NCBI GenBank assembly: GCA_018335875.1
Contig: JAGXRN010000007.1
Coordinates: forward strand, 36,362-100,361
Direction: 5' to 3'
DNA from: Dethiobacter sp.
GTDB taxonomy: Bacteria; Bacillota; Dethiobacteria; Dethiobacterales; Dethiobacteraceae
DNA length: 64,000 bases
Made by a program: the position numbers and the translations under genes. This document shows positions 34,732 to 44,061 of the stretch, in pieces. How positions within the stretch are numbered: position 1 is the stretch's first letter; each line of letters begins with the position of its first letter. The notes under the pieces are model-generated. The model was not told the origin of the DNA. It did no database searches and saw nothing but the letters and a program-made list of their open reading frames with translations.

Positions 34732-35807
34732 ACGGTGCAGTAATCGCCCTGACTCCGCAGGGGAGGATCCTGGCGCTGAGAATTGCCGCAATCACCGGGT
34801 ATACGGCTTACCTGCCGCAGAAGCTTGTGGAGTCCGATGATGAGGCTCTGCCCTATGCCTCTTTACGGGAGGCAGTTGCAGATAATTTTACCACCCGGCG
34901 CGCCCTGGTCTTGATTATGGCGACAGGCATTGCCGTCCGCCTGCTGGCTCCTCTTTTACAAAACAAACTTACAGACCCTGCTGTGGTGCTCCTTGATGAA
35001 GGGGGCAGGCACGCCATATCCCTGCTGTCCGGCCATTGGGGAGGGGCAAACGAGCTGGCGTGCCTGCTGGCTGAGTCTCTGGGGGCGGTTCCGGTTATCA
35101 CCACGGCTACTGATGTCGCGGGCTTAAAGGCTGTGGATGTTTTTGCCGCGGAAATGGGGGTTGTGCCTGAGCCATTTGAGCGTGTCAGGGATTTCAATGC
35201 CGCCATGCTGCAAGGCGTTACCGTGGCCGTGTTTTCCGACCTCCCGCAGTTGACAGAGTACTCTGCCGCCGGCCTCTGCTTTTACCCGCTCTCGCAATTT
35301 GCAGAACTGAAGGGAAAGATTACCTGCCGCGCGCTGCTGACTCATCTTGCCTGCTACCCGGGCAGCGACGGCCAGGACCTGTACCTGAGGCCGCCCGACC
35401 TTTATCTTGGCCTTGGCTGCAGGCGCGGCATTACAGCCGCACAGGTTATAAAAGCAATTGAAAGCGTTTTGGCCCGCTTTAACCTGGCGGCGGGGAGTTT
35501 GGCCGGGCTGGCCAGTATCGACCTTAAAAGTGACGAACAGGGGCTGCTGCAGGCAGCAGAATATTTTAAGCTGCCAATCCGTTTTTTCAGCGGCGAGGAA
35601 GTGCGAAGGCTGCCGCTTTCGTACCTGGAATCAGCTTTTGTATACCAGACAGTGGGGGTGAAAGGCGTATGCGAACCGACGGCGATGCTGGCAGCCGGCA
35701 GCGACAGGCTGCTGGTGACAAAACAGAAAGTGGACGGAGTAACTGTGGCCATAGCCCAGGCAGATTATCCGTGGTCGGGCTGGGGCCGGGAAATAAACAG
35801 GCCATGA
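34728..35807 (+). CDS. cbiG: Cobalt-precorrin-5A hydrolase
   Basis: 359 residues with the three CbiG parts: N-terminal domain (LVLIMATGIAVRLLAP, SLLSGHWGGANELACLLA), middle domain, and C-terminal domain (LYLGLGCRRGITAAQVIKAI, SIDLKSDEQGLLQAA). Opens the delta-lactone and releases acetaldehyde. The last 15 or so residues do not resemble the family and are read through the conserved N-terminus of cbiH in another frame, suggesting a broken CbiG-CbiH fusion or an indel near 35755-35765. Confidence 0.88.
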   Translation: MNGAVIALTPQGRILALRIAAITGYTAYLPQKLVESDDEALPYASLREAVADNFTTRRALVLIMATGIAVRLLAPLLQNKLTDPAVVLLDEGGRHAISLLSGHWGGANELACLLAESLGAVPVITTATDVAGLKAVDVFAAEMGVVPEPFERVRDFNAAMLQGVTVAVFSDLPQLTEYSAAGLCFYPLSQFAELKGKITCRALLTHLACYPGSDGQDLYLRPPDLYLGLGCRRGITAAQVIKAIESVLARFNLAAGSLAGLASIDLKSDEQGLLQAAEYFKLPIRFFSGEEVRRLPLSYLESAFVYQTVGVKGVCEPTAMLAAGSDRLLVTKQKVDGVTVAIAQADYPWSGWGREINRP

Positions 35808-36478
35808 CGGTGGAGGCCCTGGAGGCACTGCAGCAGGCCGAGGTGATTGTGGGCTACAGCACCTATGTTAAACTGGTGGAACCGCTGTTAACGGGGAAAA
35901 AAGTTATTTCCTCCGGCATGAAAAAAGAGGTGGATCGTGCCCGACAGGCATTGGAGCTGGCGGCCTCCGGGAAACACGTGGCAGTCATTTCAAGCGGCGA
36001 TCCCGGTGTCTACGGCATGGCCGGCCCGATTCTGGAGGCGGCTCCGGATGATCTCGAAATAGTTATTATACCGGGCGTCACCGCTGCAAGTGCGGCCGCC
36101 GCCGTGCTTGGCGCCCCGCTCATGCATGACTTTGCAGTAATCAGCCTCTCGGACCTGCTGACTCCGTGGCAGACCATTGTCCGGCGACTGGAAGCTGCCA
36201 CCGCAGCCGATTTTGTTATTGTCATCTATAATCCGCGCAGCCGCGGCAGGTCTGAGCACCTGGAGCAGGCAAGGCAGATTATGCTGCAGCACAAAAGTGC
36301 GGACACTGTGGCCGGCACAGTACGCAACTGCGGCCGCCGAGGGCAGGAACACAGTGTGACCACATTGGGCGCACTGGCCGTGGACGACGTGGATATGTTC
36401 ACAACAGTGGTCGTAGGAAACAGCCGGACCACGGTGCTCCATGGACGCATGGTAACTCCGCGGGGGTACATGTTATGA
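35771..36478 (+). CDS. cbiH: Cobalt-factor-III C17-methyltransferase
   Basis: About 235 residues. The conserved VVGLGPGNKQAMTVEALEAL, GYSTYVKLVEPL, ISSGDPGVYGMAGP, IPGVTAASAAAAVLGAP and the VIYNPRSRGRSEHL segment identify CbiH/CobJ, which methylates C17 and contracts the ring. The only start near the family N-terminus is GTG 35771, which lacks a ribosome site and drops the first three residues (RLS) of the conserved strand; an ATG at 35669 would add 34 residues of cbiG shadow. True start uncertain; translation may depend on coupling to cbiG or a fused reading frame. Confidence 0.85.
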   Translation: MVGLGPGNKQAMTVEALEALQQAEVIVGYSTYVKLVEPLLTGKKVISSGMKKEVDRARQALELAASGKHVAVISSGDPGVYGMAGPILEAAPDDLEIVIIPGVTAASAAAAVLGAPLMHDFAVISLSDLLTPWQTIVRRLEAATAADFVIVIYNPRSRGRSEHLEQARQIMLQHKSADTVAGTVRNCGRRGQEHSVTTLGALAVDDVDMFTTVVVGNSRTTVLHGRMVTPRGYML

Positions 36479-37233
36479 TCCTGTTAATGGGCGGGACGAA
36501 AGACGCCCGCAAGCTGGTCTCATCTTTGTGCGCCGCTTTCCCCGGCATACCACTCATTGCCACCGCTGTCAGTGATTATGGCGCCGAGCTTTTGCGCAGC
36601 CGGCATGAATGCACTGTCCTGCAGGGGGCGCTTGATGCGGGCATGCTGGAGAGGCTGATCCGCGATAGAGGTGTGCGTGTGCTGGTTGATGCCACTCACC
36701 CTTTTGCCGTGCAGGCCTCAGGCGAAGCCCAAAAAGCTGCTAACGCGACCGGGGTGCCATATCTGCGCTGTGAACGGCCTGCCGCGGGTATACCTGCCGG
36801 TGCAGGAGTCTTCTTTGCCGATGGTTTTACGGCGGCAGCCCAAATGGCCGCTAAGATGGGCAATGTATTGTTTCTTACCATCGGCACCCGGCATCTCAGT
36901 GAATTTATGGCTGCCCTGCCCGCGGGCAAAGAAGTGGTGGCCAGGGTACTGCCGGATGCCGGCAGTATCAACCAATGCAGGGAATTGGGCCTTGCTCCCG
37001 CGTCAATCGTGGCTATGCAGGGCCCGGTCAGCCGGACGCTCAACCGGGCGCTGTTTGCTGAATACCGCGCCGATGTTATTGTCTCCAAAGAGAGCGGGGA
37101 GGCAGGGGGGACGGTGGAAAAGGTGGCTGCGGCGAGAGAACTTAAAATTCCGGTCATACTTATCAGCCGCCCATCGGCAGCGCCTGGTTTAACCGCATCA
37201 GAGGTAATTGAGGAGTTAAAAAAAGTATTTTAA
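36475..37233 (+). CDS. cbiJ: Cobalt-precorrin-6A reductase
   Basis: 252 residues; ATGA overlap with cbiH. LLMGGTKDARKLV at the N-terminus, VDATHPFAVQASGEAQKAA, FLTIGTRHLSEF and IVSKESGEAGGTVEKVAAA are typical of CbiJ/CobK, which uses NAD(P)H to reduce the macrocycle. Confidence 0.93.
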   Translation: MILLMGGTKDARKLVSSLCAAFPGIPLIATAVSDYGAELLRSRHECTVLQGALDAGMLERLIRDRGVRVLVDATHPFAVQASGEAQKAANATGVPYLRCERPAAGIPAGAGVFFADGFTAAAQMAAKMGNVLFLTIGTRHLSEFMAALPAGKEVVARVLPDAGSINQCRELGLAPASIVAMQGPVSRTLNRALFAEYRADVIVSKESGEAGGTVEKVAAARELKIPVILISRPSAAPGLTASEVIEELKKVF

Positions 37234-37252
37234 AACAGACATGGAGGAGCTT

Positions 37253-37621
37253 ATGAAAAAAGCAATTTTACTTGTAGGGCACGGGAGCAGGAGGGATGAA
37301 GCCAATAAAGCTTTGGAGAGGCTATGTGGCCTGGTTGGTGAAAAACGCGGCGGCGCCATTGTCGCTCATGCTTACCTGCAGTTTGCCGCCCCTGACCTGC
37401 CTGCCGCGCTTGGTATGCTTGCCGCGACCGAAGTGGAAGAAGTGATCATTGTCCCCGTCTTTCTTTGCGAGGGAGTCCACATCAAGGAAGATATCCCCGC
37501 AATCCTGGCGGCGGAGGCGGCGAAGTATCCGCACATGCGTCTTGTGCCGGCGCCGGTGCTGGGGATAGACCAGCGCATGGCGCAAATTGTCTGGGACCGG
37601 GTGGATGCAGCCCACAGCTAA
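37253..37621 (+). CDS. cbiX: Sirohydrochlorin cobaltochelatase, short CbiX
   Basis: 122 residues, the single-domain CbiX-S form; ATG 37253 follows GGAGGAG. Metal-binding His10 in LVGHGSRRDEA and His76 in VPVFLCEGVHIKEDIP correspond to the two active-site histidines. Inserts Co(II) into sirohydrochlorin, the committed step. No HemA-D or sirohydrochlorin synthase gene is in the window. Confidence 0.93.
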   Translation: MKKAILLVGHGSRRDEANKALERLCGLVGEKRGGAIVAHAYLQFAAPDLPAALGMLAATEVEEVIIVPVFLCEGVHIKEDIPAILAAEAAKYPHMRLVPAPVLGIDQRMAQIVWDRVDAAHS

Positions 37622-37631
37622 GGAGGCAAAT

Positions 37632-38255
37632 ATGGACTATATCAGAAATCCACAGCAAATTGAAAAGAGAAGTATGGAAATCGTCGAAGAACATTTGGGC
37701 AGGTACAGTTTTGACCGCTTTGAAAAAGCGGTGGCCAAACGTGTGGTCCATACCACCGGGGATCCGTCATTCGCGGGAATAATCGCCTTTAATACAGGGG
37801 CGGCGGAAAGCGGGGCAAGAACACTGGCAGGCGGCGGCAGGCTTCACTGTGACGTGGAAATGGTACGGGCAGGCATCAACCGCAGGCTTGCCGAAGTATT
37901 TGGTTTAACAATATCCTGCCGCATCCACGACACTGAAATAGCGGCGGTGGCAAAGAGTAATGGCTCTACACGCGCAGCTGCTGCCATGTCCCTGGCAATG
38001 GCGGAGCAGCCGGAAAACGGGATTTTTGTTATCGGCAACGCCCCGACTGCACTTTTTGTCCTGCTTGAGGCTGCTGCCGCCGGAAAAGTGCGCCCTGCTC
38101 TTGTAATCGGCACACCGGTTGGTTTTGTCGGCGCCGCCGAATCCAAGGAGTGGTTGACAACTTTTGACTTTCCCTGGATTACGATACGCGGTGAGAAAGG
38201 GGGCAGTACCGTGGCTGCAGCTGCGGTTAATGCCCTGCTGATAACCGCGTCTTAA
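37632..38255 (+). CDS. cbiC: Cobalt-precorrin-8 methylmutase
   Basis: 207 residues, ATG after AAGGAGG. KRVVHTTGDPSFAG contains the catalytic His40; DVEMVRAGINRRL, NAPTALFVLLE and IGTPVGFVGAAESKE are CbiC/CobH signatures. Moves the C11 methyl group to C12 to give cobyrinic acid. Confidence 0.95.
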   Translation: MDYIRNPQQIEKRSMEIVEEHLGRYSFDRFEKAVAKRVVHTTGDPSFAGIIAFNTGAAESGARTLAGGGRLHCDVEMVRAGINRRLAEVFGLTISCRIHDTEIAAVAKSNGSTRAAAAMSLAMAEQPENGIFVIGNAPTALFVLLEAAAAGKVRPALVIGTPVGFVGAAESKEWLTTFDFPWITIRGEKGGSTVAAAAVNALLITAS

Positions 38256-38304
38256 GAAAAATTAAAGGCGGGATTTCCTGACATTGTTTGTATGGGGTGA
38301 TTGT

Positions 38305-39693
38305 GTGGACAGGATTATTGTGGCCGGCACAAACAGCGGTGTAGGCAAAACGACGGTGATGGCCGGGCTATTAGCTGCGCTGCGCCGCAGGGGCCGCATT
38401 GTTGCGCCGTTTAAAGTGGGACCCGACTATATTGACCCCGGCTTTCATACCCTTGCCGCCGGCACTGCGGCCCGCAACCTGGACAGCTGGCTGATGCCGC
38501 CTGATCAGGTGCTGGAAGTGCTTGGCAAAGGCTTCCCGGAGGGCGCATTGGCTGTTGTGGAAGGAGTAATGGGCCTTTATGACGGGCGGAAAGGCCAGGG
38601 TGAAGTGGGGAGTACCGCACACATAGCCAAAATAACAAACACGCCTGTGGTCCTGGTGGCAAGCGGCGCCAAAATGGCGCGCAGCGCGGCGGCACTGGTA
38701 GGCGGCTACATACATTTTGACCCGGCTCTTCGGTTTGCCGGCGTAATCTTTAACTATGTTTCAGGCGAGAGCCACTTCCGGCTGCTCGAGCAGTCTGTCC
38801 GGGAGCACCTGGGCCTGCCGGTTTTCGGTTACCTGCCAAAAGACGCAGGCGTGTCCATCCCCGAGCGGCACCTGGGCCTGCTCCCCACCAGTGAAATGGA
38901 GGGCTTAAGGCAAATGCTCGCTAAGCTGTCGGCGATTGTAGAGCGCACTGTGGACGTGGGAGCCATTATGGAGGCGGCTGCAAAGGCCGGCCCGCTGCCG
39001 TCCCCGGCCTGCTCTGTATTCCCCCGCCAAGCCGCTGACACGATTTGCCGCATTGCGGTGGCGCGTGACGAAGCATTTAATTTTTATTACCCTGAAAACC
39101 TGGAGCTTTTGACAGCGTACGGGGCTGAACTGGCCTGGTTTTCACCGCTCAGGGACGGCGCCCTGCCAAAAGGGTGTGACGGCATCTATATCGGCGGGGG
39201 TTTCCCTGAGATGTTTGCAGAAAAGCTGGCCGCCAATAAAAGCCTGCGTGACGAGTTGGCCGGCGCCGCACTGGAGGGGATGCCGGTTTATAGCGAATGC
39301 GGCGGCTACATGTACCTGTGCCGTGAACTGGTGGACTTTGAGGGCCGCCCTTTCCCCATGGCCGGTGTTTTTCCCGGGCGTGCGGTAATGAGGGACAGGC
39401 GCCAGGGGCTCGGATATGCTGAAGTGACGGCGGCGAGGCGCTCGTTTTTCCTGGAGCCCGGCGAGACCTGCCGCGGCCACGAGTTCCACTGGTCGGATAT
39501 TGAAGGGCCCGGCCCTGTACCCCTGTATCACAAGCTGCCGCAAGCAGGGACGGCGGGGGAACTTGTGAACAATTGTGCCGGCTCATATATCCACCTGCAT
39601 TTTTTAAGCAATCCGTCTGTGGCGCAGCGTTTTGTAGCTGCCTGCCAGAGATTCGGCCGCAAAGGAGAAAGAGGAAAATGCCCGAAGGCTTAG
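38305..39693 (+). CDS. cbiA: Cobyrinic acid a,c-diamide synthase
   Basis: 462 residues; GTG 38305 behind GGGGTGA. N-terminal ATP-binding domain with AGTNSGVGKTTVMAGL and VAPFKVGPDYIDPGFHTLAA, VVEGVMGLYDG; C-terminal GATase domain with SECGGYMYLCREL (nucleophile Cys) and GHEFHWSDIE. Amidates carboxylates a and c. Overlaps cobU by 16 bases. Confidence 0.95.
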   Translation: MDRIIVAGTNSGVGKTTVMAGLLAALRRRGRIVAPFKVGPDYIDPGFHTLAAGTAARNLDSWLMPPDQVLEVLGKGFPEGALAVVEGVMGLYDGRKGQGEVGSTAHIAKITNTPVVLVASGAKMARSAAALVGGYIHFDPALRFAGVIFNYVSGESHFRLLEQSVREHLGLPVFGYLPKDAGVSIPERHLGLLPTSEMEGLRQMLAKLSAIVERTVDVGAIMEAAAKAGPLPSPACSVFPRQAADTICRIAVARDEAFNFYYPENLELLTAYGAELAWFSPLRDGALPKGCDGIYIGGGFPEMFAEKLAANKSLRDELAGAALEGMPVYSECGGYMYLCRELVDFEGRPFPMAGVFPGRAVMRDRRQGLGYAEVTAARRSFFLEPGETCRGHEFHWSDIEGPGPVPLYHKLPQAGTAGELVNNCAGSYIHLHFLSNPSVAQRFVAACQRFGRKGERGKCPKA

Positions 39694-40250
39694 AGAAACT
39701 TATTTTTATCACAGGCGGCGCACGCAGCGGTAAAAGCCGGCTGGCGGAAGAAATAGCCTCCCGCAGCGGCGGTCCCGTGGCCTATATCGCCACCGCGGCG
39801 GTGTACGATGAAGAAATGGCAGAGAGGGTTGAGGTCCATCGCAGGCGGCGCCCGGAAAGCTGGCTGACTGTGGAGGAAACTCTTCACCTGGATGCGGAAT
39901 TGGACAGGCTGCCGCCGGGGATTCAATTTGTAGTTCTGGACTGCCTGACGCTGTGGCTTTCCAACCGCCTGCTGCAGAGTTACAGTGAGGCGTCATCGGT
40001 CTGTGAACAAAGCCAACTGCAAAATGAAATCCTGGCCGGGCTTGAGCTTTTTTGCGAGAGACTGCGTCGGTCTTCATTTTCTACTGTAATAGTTTCCAAT
40101 GAAGTTGGCTGCGGGATTGTGCCGGATACTCCGCTGGCACGGGTGTTTCGTGACCTGGCCGGGCGAGCCAACCAGCTTGTGGCAGCTCGTGCCGATAGTG
40201 TTTTTCTCGCTGTGGCCGGTCTCTCACTTAAAATCAAGGGGGGAGCCTAA
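39678..40250 (+). CDS. cobU: Adenosylcobinamide kinase / guanylyltransferase
   Basis: 190 residues; ATG 39678 after AAAGGAGAAAGAGG. P-loop ITGGARSGKSRLAEE, IATAAVYDEEMAERVEVHRR with the guanylylated histidine region, LDCLTLWLSNRLL and VSNEVGCGIVPDTPLAR are all present. Phosphorylates and GMP-activates adenosylcobinamide in nucleotide-loop assembly. Confidence 0.95.
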   Translation: MPEGLEKLIFITGGARSGKSRLAEEIASRSGGPVAYIATAAVYDEEMAERVEVHRRRRPESWLTVEETLHLDAELDRLPPGIQFVVLDCLTLWLSNRLLQSYSEASSVCEQSQLQNEILAGLELFCERLRRSSFSTVIVSNEVGCGIVPDTPLARVFRDLAGRANQLVAARADSVFLAVAGLSLKIKGGA

Positions 40251-41219
40251 TTGCTGTTAATAAGTGCTTTCCTGCTTGGCCAGGCCATAGGCGACCCGCC
40301 CTGGTTTCCCCACCCCGTCGTCTGTATCGGCCGTCTGATAACATGGCTTGAAAAACGGCTTTACGATCCGGCAAAGACAGCGGCAGCACTTTTTTGGCGC
40401 GGACTGCTGCTCGTAACTGTGGTGCTTTTCTGCACTCTCCTTGTCACAGTTTTGATTGTCGCTTTTGCCGTCAGGTTAAACACACTGGCAGCACAGGTAG
40501 TTATTGTGGTCCTGCTCGCCACGACTCTGGCGGGACGCAGCCTCTCCCAGGCAGCAGGCGCTGTGTGGCAGCCACTGGCCTGTGGCGATTTACCGTCCGC
40601 ACGCAGCGCAGTATCCCTGATTGTGGGGCGTGATACAGACAAGCTGCCGGAGAGCGCGGTGGCAAGGGCTGCTGTGGAGACTGTGGCTGAAAACACGGTG
40701 GATGGCGTTACGGCGCCCCTCTTCTATGCCATAATCGGCGGGGCGCCGCTTGCGCTTTTGTACAAGGCGGTCAATACACTGGACTCTATGCTTGGCTATA
40801 AAAACGAGCGTTACCTGTATTTTGGACGGGTTGCCGCCAGACTGGACGACTTTGCCAACTGGCTGCCGGCACGGTTGACGGTGCCGGTGATGCTGCTGGC
40901 TTGCGTGTTTCTGCGCCTGGATGCCCGGCAAGCCTGGCACGCAGTCAAATTTGACGGCAGGAAACATCCCAGTCCAAACAGCGGGCTTACTGAGGCACTG
41001 GTCGCTGGTGCGCTCGGCGTAACGCTGGGCGGGGAAAACAGCTATGGCGGCCGGCTGTCACAACGACCGCTGCTGTATGCAGACGGCCGGAGCGCCGAGG
41101 CGGGAGATATCCCTGCCACAGTGTCGCTGATGCGGTTAACTTCAATTTTCTTTTTAATCATCGGGCTCGCCGTGAAGGTGTTGGCGGTATGCCTGGCAGG
41201 GAAGGTGGCGCCGGTTTGA
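40251..41219 (+). CDS. cbiB: Adenosylcobinamide-phosphate synthase
   Basis: 322 residues, TTG start right after the cobU stop with GGGGGAG ahead. An integral membrane protein with about five helices; HPVVCIGRLI near the N-terminus, AVETVAENTVDGVTAPLFYA, NTLDSMLGYKNERY and DGRKHPSPNSGLTEALVAGAL are conserved. Joins aminopropanol phosphate to cobyric acid. Confidence 0.94.
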   Translation: MLLISAFLLGQAIGDPPWFPHPVVCIGRLITWLEKRLYDPAKTAAALFWRGLLLVTVVLFCTLLVTVLIVAFAVRLNTLAAQVVIVVLLATTLAGRSLSQAAGAVWQPLACGDLPSARSAVSLIVGRDTDKLPESAVARAAVETVAENTVDGVTAPLFYAIIGGAPLALLYKAVNTLDSMLGYKNERYLYFGRVAARLDDFANWLPARLTVPVMLLACVFLRLDARQAWHAVKFDGRKHPSPNSGLTEALVAGALGVTLGGENSYGGRLSQRPLLYADGRSAEAGDIPATVSLMRLTSIFFLIIGLAVKVLAVCLAGKVAPV

Positions 41220-41956
41220 AACGTTTCTTTTTGGCCTTACGTTTTCTGACAATCTTTCCCTACGGCGGCGGTAACGCAGATGTAAGCGAAGAAGACCTGT
41301 GTGTCTCCACAGTATACTATCCTCTTGCCGGCGGCATAGTGGGCGCCCTGCTGTCCCTTTTCTTTGTTATGGCAGGGAAAGTACTGCCGGCACTGCTTAC
41401 CGCTGTTCTTACTGTGACGGCCTGGGTTATAATTACTGCCGGCCTGCATCTGGACGGTTTAATGGACACTTTTGACGGCTTGGGTGTACGGGGCAACCTG
41501 GAAAAACGTTTGGATGTCATGCGGGACAGCCGAGTGGGTGCGTTTGGTGTTTTGGCAGCCGTTTTGCTGCTGCTGCTAAAAACAGCGGCGCTTGCCACTC
41601 TTTCACCGGAGATTAAGTGGCCTGTTCTTTTTATGGCGCCGGTGGCTGGCAGGACGGCCATGGTGGCACTGATGGCCACAAGCCGCTACGCGCGTGCCGG
41701 TCAGGGACTGGCTAAGTCGTTTGTGGAAGGTACCGGTCTTTACCAGCTTGCTGTCAGCTTTACGCTCTTTGCATTGCTTGGATGGCTCAGCCTGGGCGGA
41801 AGGGTGCTTATTTTTGCCTTAATACAGGTAATTATTTTTCTGCTGTTGAGAAAAACCAGTCAAAGCTGGTTCGGTGGTGTCACCGGCGACCTGCTTGGCG
41901 CAGCCTGTGAAATCCATGAATTTACTGCACTGTTATCAGCTTATATACTTTTTTAG
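41216..41956 (+). CDS. cobS: Adenosylcobinamide-GDP ribazoletransferase
   Basis: 246 residues from TTG 41216 (overlapping the cbiB stop); an upstream ATG at 41189 is possible. Membrane protein with MKRFF-type N-terminus, LHLDGLMDTFDGL (metal-binding acidic motif), MRDSRVGAFGVLA and FGGVTGDLLGA. Catalyses the last condensation of cobalamin synthesis using the CobT product. Confidence 0.93.
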   Translation: MKRFFLALRFLTIFPYGGGNADVSEEDLCVSTVYYPLAGGIVGALLSLFFVMAGKVLPALLTAVLTVTAWVIITAGLHLDGLMDTFDGLGVRGNLEKRLDVMRDSRVGAFGVLAAVLLLLLKTAALATLSPEIKWPVLFMAPVAGRTAMVALMATSRYARAGQGLAKSFVEGTGLYQLAVSFTLFALLGWLSLGGRVLIFALIQVIIFLLLRKTSQSWFGGVTGDLLGAACEIHEFTALLSAYILF

Positions 41957-41978
41957 AATTGAGATGGGAGATGAAAAA

Positions 41979-43058
41979 ATGCATCCTCACGGTCATGGCG
42001 GCGATATCCTGACAGCGGCTGAGTTGGCGGGATTACCACCCGATGGCATCCTCGATTTTAGTGCCAACATCAATCCTCTGGGGCCGCCGCCGGGACTGTT
42101 TGACTATCTGGTGGAGAAGCTGCCCGAAATTACCCGTTATCCAGACCCTGCCTGCCGGCGGCTTTGCGCTGCCATCAGGGAGCATTACAGACCCCGCACT
42201 GACTTTATTCCCGGTAACGGCGCCGGCGAGCTGATTTATCTGCTTCTGCGTACTGTTGCTCCAACGTCTGTCCTTATTTCTGTTCCCACCTTTACCCTTT
42301 ACGAAAAAGCGGCTCTCGCCGCAGGTTGCCGGGTTTTCCACTACCAGACAGTGAATGAATCAGGGTTTCAGCTTGATGTGGCCAGTTTCTGCGCTGAAGT
42401 CCGACGTCAGAGGCCGGGGCTGGTCATACTGTGCAATCCCAACAATCCCACAGGCACCCTGCTTAACAGAGAGGAAATACTTGCCATTGCAAAAGAAGTT
42501 GCGGCAGGGAACGGGCTGCTGCTGGTGGATGAGGCTTTCCTGGAATTTAACCCGGGCTATGACAGGCAAACGCTCTTGTCTGCACCTGCTCCGGAGAACA
42601 TCCTTGTCCTGTGTTCACTGACAAAGATGTTTGCTATCCCCGGCCTGCGCCTTGGCTTTTTGGCCGGTCCCGGCCCCATGCTCGAAAAGCTCCGTGCTCT
42701 CCGCGACCCGTGGAGTGTTAACTCTCTCGCGCAGCTCGCCGGGGAATTTGTCCTGGCCGACCCTCTTTTCCCCCACAAGACGGCAGAGAAGATGGAGAAG
42801 CTTGCCGGGAGGCTTGTAGCAGGATTGCGCCGGTTGACCAAACTTGAAGTATATCCACCCGCTGCCAACTATATCCTGCTGCAAAGCCAGGAGAAACCGG
42901 CTGTTCTGGTGCAGCAGGAACTGCTCACGGAGGGAATCCTGGTCAGGGGCTGTGAAAACTGGCACGGTTTGGACTCCCGGCATTTCCGTGTCGCAGTACG
43001 TACAGAAGAGGAAAATAAAGCACTTCTAGCTGCTTTACACAAAGTAATTGCGGGGTGA
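41979..43058 (+). CDS. cobD: Threonine-phosphate decarboxylase (CobD, class I PLP)
   Basis: 359 residues; ATG 41979 with GGGAG 8 bases ahead. MHPHGHGGDI at the N-terminus, DFSANINPLGPP, LCNPNNPTGTL, LLVDEAFLEFNPG, and the PLP lysine in SLTKMFAIPGLRLGF show a CobD/HisC-like aminotransferase fold. It supplies (R)-1-amino-2-propanol phosphate for CbiB. The His-rich start is typical of CobD. Confidence 0.92.
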   Translation: MHPHGHGGDILTAAELAGLPPDGILDFSANINPLGPPPGLFDYLVEKLPEITRYPDPACRRLCAAIREHYRPRTDFIPGNGAGELIYLLLRTVAPTSVLISVPTFTLYEKAALAAGCRVFHYQTVNESGFQLDVASFCAEVRRQRPGLVILCNPNNPTGTLLNREEILAIAKEVAAGNGLLLVDEAFLEFNPGYDRQTLLSAPAPENILVLCSLTKMFAIPGLRLGFLAGPGPMLEKLRALRDPWSVNSLAQLAGEFVLADPLFPHKTAEKMEKLAGRLVAGLRRLTKLEVYPPAANYILLQSQEKPAVLVQQELLTEGILVRGCENWHGLDSRHFRVAVRTEEENKALLAALHKVIAG

Positions 43059-43687
43059 TGACAGTATTACGACTCATTTTTGTCCGGCATGGTGAAACTC
43101 AGTGGAACCGTGAATACCGTATACAGGGTTCAAGTGAAGTATCTCTGAACAGTTACGGTGTTTTGCAATCACAGCAGGTTGCAAACGCCTTAAGCGGCCC
43201 TGTGCAGAGGATTTATATTTCGCCACAACTACGGGCGAGAGAATTTGCCGCGCCGCTTGCGGAGCGTCACGGCATTATGCCGCAGATTGCGGAAGGACTG
43301 AAGGAAATGTGTTTCGGCCGCTGGGAAGGTTTAAGATACGCAGATATGGACTCAGATTCGCAGCGTCATTTTACAGACTGGAGCATTGATCCCTTAAAAT
43401 ACAGCCCGCCCGACGGGGAAAGCCTGCAGCAGCTTGCTGACAGGGTCGACGCCGCGCTTGCAGAAATAATATCGGGCCTTAAAGATGGATCAACCTGTGT
43501 TGCCATCAGCCATGGCGGTGTAATCAGGACAGCAGTGGCCCTGCTGCTGGGAATGCAACTTCCCATGGTGTCCAGGATAAAAATTGACACTGCCTCCATT
43601 ACAGTACTGGAAGAAATGCCCGGCCTGTGGAAACTGGCGCTTCTCAACGACACCTGCCACTTGCGTCTGCCAACAGAAGATCTATAA
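43058..43687 (+). CDS. cobC: Alpha-ribazole phosphatase-type histidine phosphatase
   Basis: 209 residues; ATG overlaps the cobD stop (TGATG), a GTG one codon earlier is an alternative. The phosphohistidine motif FVRHGETQWN (His11), LRAREFAAPLAE, MCFGRWEGL and AISHGGVIRTAVA are those of the phosphoglycerate-mutase-like superfamily. By position it dephosphorylates alpha-ribazole phosphate or cobalamin phosphate. Last gene of the operon; no clear terminator follows, and 43688-44061 contains no recognisable gene. Confidence 0.88.
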   Translation: MTVLRLIFVRHGETQWNREYRIQGSSEVSLNSYGVLQSQQVANALSGPVQRIYISPQLRAREFAAPLAERHGIMPQIAEGLKEMCFGRWEGLRYADMDSDSQRHFTDWSIDPLKYSPPDGESLQQLADRVDAALAEIISGLKDGSTCVAISHGGVIRTAVALLLGMQLPMVSRIKIDTASITVLEEMPGLWKLALLNDTCHLRLPTEDL

Positions 43688-44061
43688 TTGAACTGGGTCT
43701 AGTAGGCATAATACACGCTGGACCTTTAATAGATGACGGTGAGGTTCAATATAGTAAAGGGCGGCACCTTCTTTAATGATGATTATTCTCAGGTAATGGC
43801 TTTTAATGTTAAATAAGGGTTTGCCTGGCATAGAAATAGTGATAATATGTAATTGTCGCAAAAGGAAATTCTTATCTTTAGCTCCTTTCATGGCAGACGA
43901 GCGCCTGGTGGGATGGGCACATAAGCTGCATTAATTGTTGCAGTGAGTGTTGTTGTTGTAGTAAGCAGCAGACAAAAAAGCTTAGGGGACTTTCTTTTCA
44001 TGCACTAAAACATTATAATAATATAAAGTGTCCAAATATTTACAGAATTGAGGCCGCCGCA

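Noticed and set aside
43682-43891. 69-codon minus-strand frame after cobC
   Set aside because: No ribosome site, no homology, and overlap with the cobC stop.
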